8,308 nt of DNA. It comes from Planctomycetota bacterium. GTDB taxonomy: Bacteria; Planctomycetota; UBA8742; SKZP01; JAIOTL01. Made by a program: the position numbers and the translations under genes. Below are positions 1 to 4,908 of this stretch, one piece after another; position 1 is the first letter of the stretch, and each line of letters begins with the position of its first letter. The notes beneath the pieces are model-generated. The model was given only the letters and a program-made list of their open reading frames with translations. It was not told the DNA's origin and ran no database searches. The stretch is from contig JAIOTL010000210.1 in assembly GCA_021106775.1 (NCBI GenBank), positions 1 to 8,308 on the forward strand, read 5' to 3'.

Positions 1-217
1 ACATCGATCTACCTACAAACGTAGTCATAGTAATATGCGAAAAAATAATGCACTGTTCAACCTTCATTTTCATACGGAGAAGATATGAACCTCCAGCAAT
101 AAATGCACCTACGCCGACAATTCCTGAAAGTCTTATAAATTGTCGTCTGGTATATTTTTTGGGTTCATTTTTTTTAATCTTGTTCTCCAGAGTTGTCCTG
201 ACTGTTGAAACAGTCAT
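1..217 (-). CDS. Tat-signal protein, N-terminal fragment (cut by window edge)
   Basis: An open frame starts at an ATG at 217 and runs without a stop to the left edge (72 residues), so only the N-terminus is present. It has a 23-residue polar n-region, then the twin-arginine motif TRRQFIRLSG (Arg24-Arg25), then a hydrophobic, glycine-rich stretch (about residues 32-46). This is the layout of a Tat signal, so the product is probably exported folded or anchored in the inner membrane, often with a bound cofactor. There is no clear Ala-X-Ala cleavage site, so it may stay membrane-anchored. The residues after the signal contain ITMTTFVGRSM, which distantly recalls the MGT-V start of ApbE-type flavin transferases; this is only a guess. 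The Shine-Dalgarno site is weak (AAAAAGAAAC). The gene is on the same strand as the DUF523 gene 240 bp upstream. Confidence 0.72.
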   Translation of the reverse strand, partial: MTVSTVRTTLENKIKKNEPKKYTRRQFIRLSGIVGVGAFIAGGSYLLRMKMKVEQCIIFSHITMTTFVGRSM

Positions 218-457
218 TCAAGTTGAAATTGTTTCTTTTTCCGATTTTCAGTGTCGCTCGAACCCGCTATATCGCTTTGGATATGGCTTGGCTTCTCGAT
301 CCTTGAAACTCGAAAAAATATTCCAATTTCATTCCTAAAGCACTTTCTCACCAACCAGTTGAGTAAATGAGTTTATTTTTATGTTTTTTCAATGAAATCT
401 TCGAGAATGATAGAATTTTAAAGTTGTATTTCAAACCCTAAATTCCTTTTTTAATCC
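218..457. other. AT-rich intergenic spacer with no gene
   Basis: This spacer between two minus-strand genes has no supported coding frame. It contains a small inverted repeat, ATATC/GATAT with a 6-nt loop at 269-284, and a CTCGA motif repeated directly around 295-313. No convincing intrinsic terminator follows the DUF523 gene: a short hairpin (CTACA-TTC-TGTAG) lies within its last codons but is followed by A-rich, not T-rich, sequence. A promoter for the Tat-signal gene probably lies here, but I cannot place it. Confidence 0.5.
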
Positions 458-895
458 TTACTCTACAGAATGTAGAATCACGCCCTTAGCACGAAGCAAT
501 GCAGCACAAACTCCCGAACCTTCGACTTTTTCGTCATCGCGTTTTATGAAATGCACCCCGCATGCTGGACTTTTTTCCTTCAAATACGCTTCTTTTGCAC
601 CGAATAATCTGGCGAGATACAGCGACGCTTCCGCACCTTTCAAATACTGCTCGGTAACATCAATTCCGTCATCAATTCGCAGAACCTTTGCCTTTTTCCT
701 AAGCACTTCGTTGCCTGTACCCTCGTTTATCTGTGCTGGCGGTCGCGGAGTTGTTAAACCACCAAGCTGTTCAGGGCAAATCGGGATAATCGCACAATCT
801 TTCAGTTTCTCAATAAGTTCTTCTCGATGCGAGTTTTTGCCGTCATATCGGCAGTTGACACCAAGCAGACACTCGGAAACAAGAATATATTTCAT
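458..895 (-). CDS. DUF523 / TudS-like protein (putative Fe-S thio-nucleobase desulfurase)
   Basis: This is a complete 145-residue protein of the DUF523 family. The characterised member, TudS, is a [4Fe-4S] enzyme that removes sulfur from 2-thiouracil; whether that reaction applies here is inferred. Seen in the sequence are SECLLG near the N-terminus (Cys9) with YDG at 17-19, CPEQLGGL (Cys40) followed by TPRPP, DVT at 79-81 with the KGAE segment, and KEKSPACG (Cys112). These give three family-conserved cysteines suited to holding an iron-sulfur cluster with one open iron site. Cys15, Cys34 and Cys130 are additional. Length is typical for a stand-alone DUF523 domain. The start at 895 is chosen because GAGGA lies 5 nt upstream; the frame extends 12 codons further only to a TTG that lies beyond this site. 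It is divergent from apeA. A cytoplasmic location is expected, since there is no signal peptide. Confidence 0.88.
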   Translation of the reverse strand: MKYILVSECLLGVNCRYDGKNSHREELIEKLKDCAIIPICPEQLGGLTTPRPPAQINEGTGNEVLRKKAKVLRIDDGIDVTEQYLKGAEASLYLARLFGAKEAYLKEKSPACGVHFIKRDDEKVEGSGVCAALLRAKGVILHSVE

Positions 896-900
896 TTTTT

Positions 901-905
901 TCCTC
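901..905 (-). promoter_or_regulatory. Ribosome binding site setting the DUF523 start
   Basis: GAGGA (minus strand) lies 5 nt before the ATG at 895. It supports that start over the in-frame TTG at 931, which would put the site inside the gene. Confidence 0.75.
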
Positions 906-984
906 AAATAATTATGAAATCGTCGTATCAATTGTTATATAAATTGTTTGCGATAATTTTTACATTTTTCAAATTTATTAGGAG
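906..984. promoter_or_regulatory. Divergent promoter region between the DUF523 gene and apeA
   Basis: About 95 bp separate two divergent start codons, so both promoters must lie here unless they reach into the genes. The region is very AT-rich. On the plus strand AGGAG at 980-984 is the apeA ribosome binding site, 5 nt from its ATG. GATAAT at 952-957 resembles a -10 element, but the nearest TTGTTA (932-937) is only 14 nt upstream, so the pairing is poor. On the minus strand TTGATA resembles a -35 box without a well-spaced -10. The region is real; the exact promoters are not resolved. Confidence 0.4.
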
Positions 985-989
985 TTTTC

Positions 990-2411
990 ATGGCTGAAGA
1001 AAAATCAAAATATCAACTACTTGAGGAAAAGCTTAGTAAAAAACGTGAAAGCGCCTGGAAGCTTTACGGTGAAGAGAAAAAGCCTGTGATTGAGAAAATC
1101 GCTCATGAATATCTCGATTACATCAGCAGAGCCAAAACTGAGCGTCTGAATGTTAAGGTTGCTGTTGAAATGGCAGAAAAAGAAGGATTTAAGCCTGCGG
1201 AAAGCTTTGAAGCATTAAAGCCGGGCGATAAAGTATATTTCAATTATCGTGGGAAAAACCTTCTGCTTGCGGTTATCGGCTCAAAGGGTGTTGATGCTGG
1301 TTTCAATATTGTTGCTTCGCATGTGGATTCCCCTCGTCTTGACCTTAAGCCTACTCCGTTAATCGAAGATACGGAATTTGCGCTGATGAAGACCCATTAC
1401 TACGGCGGAATCAAGAAATATCAATGGGTTAACATTCCTCTGGCTCTGGCGGGTGTGATTGCGCTTAAGGATGGCAAGATTATTGAAATTCACATCGGCG
1501 ACAAGGATGACGATCCGGTGTTTATGATTCCCGACCTTCTGCCGCATCTCGCGAAATCTCAGGCTGGCAAGAAGATTTCTGAGGCGATAACAGGTGAACA
1601 ACTTATGATTCTTGTAGGTTCTGAGCCTGTGAATGATGATAAAGTCAAGGAAAAGGTCAAGCTTCATATTCTTGAAATCCTTCACGAGCAATACGGAATT
1701 ACGGAAGATGATTTCCTGTCAGCAGAGCTTGAGGTTGTACCTGCGGGAAGGGCGCGTGAGCTTGGTCTTGACAGAAGCATGATAGGCGGATACGGGCATG
1801 ATGACAGAATTTGCGGGTTTGCGAATCTTTACGGTCTTTTTGCGCTTGAAAATCAGGAGCGAACTGCGGTTGCGTATCTTGCGGACAAGGAAGAAATCGG
1901 CTCGGTTGGTGCGACTGGCATGGATTCGATTTACTTTTATCACGCTCTGTCGAAGATTGCCACGCTTGTTAATCCGCAGATAACGGAAGTCATGATTCGC
2001 GACTTGCTGACAATCTCAAACGCACTCAGTACAGACGTTGAAGCCGCGATGAATCCGCTGTTCAAGGAAGTTCATGAGGCGAACAATGCAGCGAAGTTCG
2101 GATATGGTGCAGCATTTAGCAAATATACGGGTGCTCGTGGAAAAGGCGGCTCCAACGATGCTGATGCTGAATATGTTGCAAAACTGCGGAAATTGCTCGA
2201 TGACGAAAAAATTCCGTTCCAGATTGCTGAGCTTGGCAAGGTTGATGAAGGTGGCGGCGGAACTGTTGCATATTTGCTGGCACGTTACGGGATTCACACA
2301 ATTGACATGGGTGTCGCGCTTCTGTCGATGCATTCGCCCTGGGAAATTGCTTCCAAGGTTGATTTATACGCGGTCTGCGAAGCATGCAAACACTTCCTCC
2401 AGAAAATGTAA
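990..2411 (+). CDS. apeA: M18 family aminopeptidase (ApeA type)
   Basis: This 473-residue protein belongs to the M18 zinc aminopeptidase family, cytosolic enzymes that remove N-terminal residues from peptides (acidic residues in the best-known members) and form large tetrahedral oligomers. The two-metal site is complete: His111 in SHVDSPRL, Asp271/Asp272 in GYGHDDRICG, Glu301-Glu302 in ADKEEIGS, Asp349 in LSTDVEAAMNP and His448 in LSMHSPWEI. Other family landmarks are HYYGGIKKYQW (136-146) and the glycine-rich DEGGGGTVA segment. The charged N-terminal segment with SAWKLY and AKTERL matches the longer bacterial type 1 subfamily rather than the roughly 430-residue ApeB type, and the length fits. 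The start is set by AGGAG 5 nt upstream. It is the only plus-strand gene, looks monocistronic, and is followed by a strong terminator at 2464-2493. Specificity cannot be read from sequence. Confidence 0.95.
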   Translation: MAEEKSKYQLLEEKLSKKRESAWKLYGEEKKPVIEKIAHEYLDYISRAKTERLNVKVAVEMAEKEGFKPAESFEALKPGDKVYFNYRGKNLLLAVIGSKGVDAGFNIVASHVDSPRLDLKPTPLIEDTEFALMKTHYYGGIKKYQWVNIPLALAGVIALKDGKIIEIHIGDKDDDPVFMIPDLLPHLAKSQAGKKISEAITGEQLMILVGSEPVNDDKVKEKVKLHILEILHEQYGITEDDFLSAELEVVPAGRARELGLDRSMIGGYGHDDRICGFANLYGLFALENQERTAVAYLADKEEIGSVGATGMDSIYFYHALSKIATLVNPQITEVMIRDLLTISNALSTDVEAAMNPLFKEVHEANNAAKFGYGAAFSKYTGARGKGGSNDADAEYVAKLRKLLDDEKIPFQIAELGKVDEGGGGTVAYLLARYGIHTIDMGVALLSMHSPWEIASKVDLYAVCEACKHFLQKM

Positions 2412-2417
2412 ATTTGT

Positions 2418-2439
2418 ATCCTGAGCGGAGTCGAAGGAT
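2418..2439. repeat. Dispersed-repeat unit, CCTGAGCGGAGTCGAAGG type
   Basis: Seven bases after the apeA stop is an imperfect palindrome built on CCTGAGCGGAGTCGAAGG with outer arms ATCCT/AGGAT. I recognise this motif, and the near-identical form with GCGAAGTCG, as a dispersed intergenic repeat in many environmental bacterial genomes. Only one copy is in this window, so repeat status rests on prior knowledge. Its role is unknown. A perfect 12-bp palindrome, ATTCAATTGAAT (2447-2458), follows. Confidence 0.55.
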
Positions 2440-2463
2440 CGTGATTATTCAATTGAATTCAGT

Positions 2464-2493
2464 GGGACAGGCATCCTTGCCTGTCTCTTTTTT
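2464..2493 (+). terminator. Intrinsic terminator after apeA
   Basis: A 10-bp stem (2464-2473 paired with 2478-2487, core GACAGGCA/TGCCTGTC, one G-T pair) closes a TCCT tetraloop and is followed at once by six T residues (2488-2493). This is a textbook Rho-independent terminator for plus-strand transcription, 52 bp past the apeA stop. Reading on the minus strand the hairpin is not followed by a T-tract, so it is one-directional. The GACAGGCATCCTTGCCTGTC core also resembles a known dispersed palindromic repeat, so the terminator may come from a mobile repeat. Confidence 0.85.
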
Positions 2494-2494
2494 A

Positions 2495-2583
2495 GCCACA
2501 GAGCCACAGAGTCCACAGAGTTTATGTAGGTTGAGGTTCTCGAAACCAAAGAGTTTTCACCACCAAGGAACACGAAGAACCAC
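2495..2583. repeat. Degenerate CACAGAG / CCACCAAGG...CACGAAG repeat block
   Basis: Three near-tandem units sit at 2495-2520 (GCCACAGA, GCCACAGA, GTCCACAGAG), and a second motif, CACCACCAAGGAACACGAAG, at 2559-2578. The two motif types often occur together as intergenic repeats in uncultivated bacterial genomes; I know them by pattern, not from a search. The block ends at the stop codon of the minus-strand exported-protein gene (2583-2585), and no gene lies within it. Confidence 0.5.
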
Positions 2584-3359
2584 TAATTATTGGTTTTTGT
2601 TTCTTTTTTTGGTGCATTAATATCTTTCCACCATAAAAGAGGATGTGAAAGTGTCGATTTCTCAGACTTCTCTAACCAAGAGTCAATCAATGCAAGATGC
2701 GAGTCATAAATTTTGCTTGAGTGCATTTCAACATAATCTTCTATTCTCTCTCTATGCATTAGTAACACAGGGGAATCCCAATCTGGCTCGCGATAGAGGA
2801 ACATCTTGAATATTTGACCCAGTGATTTTTCGCTGAAATACGATTCTCCAACAATATGGTCAGACTCGTTAACGTGGTTATAAGCTTCAGTAAACCCGAA
2901 CCATTGTTCCTTCTTGGGATTGTAAAAGTAAACATTTTGTTCAAGATTGAATTCAGTTAAGATAATGCCAGCGTATTTGCCATATCCTTTGGTTAGTTTT
3001 GTAGTAACTTCCAATTTGAGTTTGAGTATGTTGTTTTCAATTGGCAGATAGAAAACGACTATCTGATCTTTACGAGAACTTTTATTCGCGGATTCGAGAT
3101 TGATTATTGAAGTATCAACGGGTTTGACCTTTTTATCGAAAGCTTCGATTTCTTTTGGCATTTTGGAATTAAAAGATTTGACGTTAATTCCGATTCGGAT
3201 GATGGATTGTCCTTCTTTTTCAATAATCCATTCATTGTCGAACTTGAAATTATTCATCCCGTAATCGAAATCGTATTCGAGACAATCGTTGCTTTCAAAA
3301 GCTGCGCAGGAGCTTCCAATAACGATAAGAATCAATAAAAGAAAACTGAAAATTTTCAT
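2583..3359 (-). CDS. Exported protein of unknown function, possible lipoprotein
   Basis: This 258-residue protein is not recognised. It starts with a clear signal peptide: Met-Lys, then a hydrophobic run (residues 4-14) and GSSC with Cys18. The position three before Cys18 is Gly rather than the usual Leu, so it could be a lipoprotein or be cut by signal peptidase I near CAAF. The mature part is polar and looks beta-rich through about residue 165 (alternating segments such as QIVVFYLPI and YAGIILTEF), then more helical with aromatic and acidic residues. It ends in a lysine-rich tail. I see no catalytic motif. The ATG at 3359 has no good Shine-Dalgarno site, unlike its neighbours. It lies 91 bp downstream of atpC on the same strand, so read-through from tpiA-atpC is possible. 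The 3' end abuts a repeat block. Confidence 0.75.
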   Translation of the reverse strand: MKIFSFLLLILIVIGSSCAAFESNDCLEYDFDYGMNNFKFDNEWIIEKEGQSIIRIGINVKSFNSKMPKEIEAFDKKVKPVDTSIINLESANKSSRKDQIVVFYLPIENNILKLKLEVTTKLTKGYGKYAGIILTEFNLEQNVYFYNPKKEQWFGFTEAYNHVNESDHIVGESYFSEKSLGQIFKMFLYREPDWDSPVLLMHRERIEDYVEMHSSKIYDSHLALIDSWLEKSEKSTLSHPLLWWKDINAPKKETKTNN

Positions 3360-3450
3360 GATTTATCATTTGTAGAAATTGTATTTATTAAAGTCTAACA
3401 AGTACATTTCGGAGTAAACACAAGAAAATTAAAGAAGTTATGGATAGTGG

Positions 3451-3852
3451 TTATTGAGATAGGGATTTGAGGGATTTGAGCCAGGAAAGTTCAAGTTCGG
3501 TTTTTGTGTGCTCATCGATTGATGCTGATTTCATAATCTTTTCACAAAATTCACTCAATCTGTCCGAAAGTTTATCAGAATTAATTTCGTCCGCAGTTGA
3601 AATTCTCTCTGCAAGCACAGTTACATCGTTCTCCACAATCTGAATGAACCCGTTCTGCATCGCAAATCTTAGTGTATTTCCATCGTCAATTTTGACCGTA
3701 GCAACGCCGGTTCCGAGCTTGGTTACAAAGGGTGCATGGTCGAACATCACACCCATCATGCCGTCATATGCAGGCACCTGAAGCTCAATGCAATCGCCTT
3801 CAAAATAAGGTTTTTCCGCAGTTATCAGCTTAACTTTGAATTTTTTGCTCAT
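3451..3852 (-). CDS. atpC: F-type ATP synthase epsilon subunit
   Basis: This 133-residue protein is the epsilon subunit of F1Fo ATP synthase, which sits with gamma in the rotating stalk and helps regulate ATP hydrolysis. The N-terminal beta-sandwich (about residues 1-86) contains VPAYDGMMGVMFDHAP (26-41), matching the family motif with HAP conserved but Met-Phe where Leu-Pro is common, then TKLGTG and NGFIQIVENDVTVLAE. A charged C-terminal helical domain (87-133) follows, so the subunit is full length. The last codons contain a tandem 9-bp repeat (3462-3479) encoding Leu-Lys-Ser twice. The start at 3852 is chosen from AAGGA 4 nt upstream; the frame extends only to a TTG that overlaps this site. 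It lies 21 bp after tpiA and is probably co-transcribed with it. The beta-subunit gene atpD, its usual partner, is not in the window. Confidence 0.95.
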   Translation of the reverse strand: MSKKFKVKLITAEKPYFEGDCIELQVPAYDGMMGVMFDHAPFVTKLGTGVATVKIDDGNTLRFAMQNGFIQIVENDVTVLAERISTADEINSDKLSDRLSEFCEKIMKSASIDEHTKTELELSWLKSLKSLSQ

Positions 3853-3856
3853 TTTA

Positions 3857-3861
3857 TCCTT
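3857..3861 (-). promoter_or_regulatory. Ribosome binding site setting the atpC start
   Basis: AAGGA (minus strand) lies 4 nt before the ATG at 3852. The alternative in-frame TTG at 3862-3864 immediately precedes this site, with no comparable site of its own, so translation most likely starts at 3852. Confidence 0.7.
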
Positions 3862-3873
3862 CAATTTTGCATA

Positions 3874-4659
3874 CTATGTATTCGATTTGTTAATAATTCC
3901 CAGAAATGATTCTGTTTTCAGGCTTGCACCACCGACTAGGAAGCCGTCAATGTCTTTTTGTGCAGACAAAATCCCTGCGTTTGCGGGTTTCACCGACCCC
4001 CCATAAAGCAATGAAACTTCCTGCGCGTGTGAACCTTCGAGAAAATCAACATTTGAACCAATAAACTCCTCAAGATAATTGCGCAAATTCTCGCACATTT
4101 CCTGCGCTTGCACTTCAGATGCGGTTTTGCCGGTTCCGATTGCCCAGATAGGTTCGTACGCGATGATAAGATTTTCCCAGAAGGATTTGTTATCTGTGAA
4201 TTGTTCGACGATTTCTCTAAGCTGATTGCGAACATAAGCCAGAAAATCTTCTTCTTCACGCGTTTTCAACGTTTCACCGACGCAAATTATCGGTGTCATA
4301 CGATTTTTCAGCACCTGGACAATTTTTTCAACAAGTGTTGGTGAGTTTTCATCGTGAAACTGCCGACGTTCCGAATGCCCGACAATTACGAATTTGCATC
4401 CAAGGTCAGCGAGCATTTTCGCGGATACATCGCCTGTAAACGCGCCGTTATCACTTGTACACACATCCTGGGCACCGATTTTCATGTTGCTGAAATGTGC
4501 AACATCTACAGCAGATTGCAGATAAACGAAAGGGGGGATACAAATGACTTCAACATTCGTATCCATAGGCATCTGAGATGATATGTTCTTAATTAACTCG
4601 GTCGATTCTGCACGGTTAAGATTCATTTTCCAGTTGCCAGCAATAATTTTTCTTCGCAT
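3874..4659 (-). CDS. tpiA: Triosephosphate isomerase
   Basis: This 261-residue protein is a complete triosephosphate isomerase, the cytosolic dimeric TIM-barrel enzyme that interconverts dihydroxyacetone phosphate and glyceraldehyde 3-phosphate in glycolysis and gluconeogenesis. The active site is intact: Asn9 and Lys11 in AGNWKMN, His95 in VGHSERR, the catalytic base Glu169 in AYEPIWAIGTGKTAS with the flexible lid loop (170-180), and the phosphate-binding LLYGGSVKPANAG and FLVGGASLK near the C-terminus. It is about ten residues longer than the usual 250, partly from a segment just before YGGSV. The start at 4659 has GGAG 6 nt upstream. It is the first gene of a probable tpiA-atpC unit. A repeat with two hairpins separates it from the phosphoesterase-like gene, and a candidate promoter lies at 4713-4740. 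Confidence 0.97.
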   Translation of the reverse strand: MRRKIIAGNWKMNLNRAESTELIKNISSQMPMDTNVEVICIPPFVYLQSAVDVAHFSNMKIGAQDVCTSDNGAFTGDVSAKMLADLGCKFVIVGHSERRQFHDENSPTLVEKIVQVLKNRMTPIICVGETLKTREEEDFLAYVRNQLREIVEQFTDNKSFWENLIIAYEPIWAIGTGKTASEVQAQEMCENLRNYLEEFIGSNVDFLEGSHAQEVSLLYGGSVKPANAGILSAQKDIDGFLVGGASLKTESFLGIINKSNT

Positions 4660-4712
4660 TGAAATCTCCGTTTACAAAATATCGTTTTGTCGAGAAAATA
4701 CTAAAATTTCCA

Positions 4713-4740
4713 CAAAATTACAAAATTATTTATCTATCAA
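4713..4740 (-). promoter_or_regulatory. Candidate tpiA promoter with tandem TAATTTTG
   Basis: On the minus strand two adjacent copies of TAATTTTG (4721-4728 and 4713-4720) lie 54 bp or more before the tpiA ATG. Each matches the TAnnTTTG -7 element of Bacteroidota-type housekeeping promoters, and a TTG (4738-4740) lies 17 nt upstream of the second copy, near the expected -33 spacing. A sigma-70 style alternative is TTGTAA-17-TATTTT slightly downstream. AT-rich sequence gives chance matches, so this is tentative. Confidence 0.3.
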
Positions 4741-4772
4741 CTCTGGTGGCGGGATATATTTAATGGTTTGCG

Positions 4773-4853
4773 TGTCATTCCTGCGAAAGCAGGAATCCAG
4801 TAATACCGATTTCTTTTTATATTCGCTGGATTCCCAATCAAGTTGGGAATGAC
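4773..4853. repeat. Paired-hairpin palindromic repeat (MITE-like)
   Basis: Two hairpins sit in an outer inverted repeat. The left hairpin is ATTCCTGC-GAAA-GCAGGAAT (4777-4796) and the right is ATTCCCAA-TCAAG-TTGGGAAT (4830-4850). The outer arms also pair over distance: TGTCATTCC (4773-4781) with GGAATGACA (4845-4853), and GGAATCCAG (4792-4800) with CTGGATTCC (4826-4834). The 25-nt centre (4801-4825) is unpaired and AT-rich. The strand could therefore fold as a four-way junction or as two separate hairpins. The GTCATTCC...GGAATCC motif is a repeat I recognise across many bacterial genomes. It lies between two minus-strand genes and, if transcribed, would form strong RNA structure upstream of tpiA. 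No T-tract follows on either strand, so it is not a classic terminator. Confidence 0.8.
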
Positions 4854-4908
4854 AGAAACAATATCTCTGTACCACTACCCTCAGCTAAATTGTAAGTAGT
4901 TATTACGT

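Noticed and set aside
257..265. GGGTTCGAG on the minus strand, resembling a tRNA T-loop
   Set aside because: The flanking bases do not form the five-pair T stem, and no acceptor, D or anticodon arm is found at proper distances.
48..338. Plus-strand open frame over the Tat-signal region
   Set aside because: The minus strand carries a clear twin-arginine signal in the same place, and the plus-strand product is low-complexity with no motif or Shine-Dalgarno site.
458..480. CTACA/TGTAG hairpin at the DUF523 gene end as an intrinsic terminator
   Set aside because: The stem is only about five pairs, lies inside the coding sequence, and is followed by an A-rich rather than T-rich stretch on the transcribed strand.
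546..911. Plus-strand open frame opposite the DUF523 gene
   Set aside because: It lies almost wholly antisense to a strongly supported conserved gene, has no ribosome binding site and no recognisable family.
1359..2385. Several open frames on both strands within apeA
   Set aside because: All overlap the intact M18 frame with its complete metal site; they are by-products of its codon pattern.
4773..4853. Paired-hairpin repeat as a CRISPR fragment or classic terminator
   Set aside because: The two halves are inverted rather than regularly spaced direct repeats with unique spacers, and neither hairpin is followed by a T-tract.
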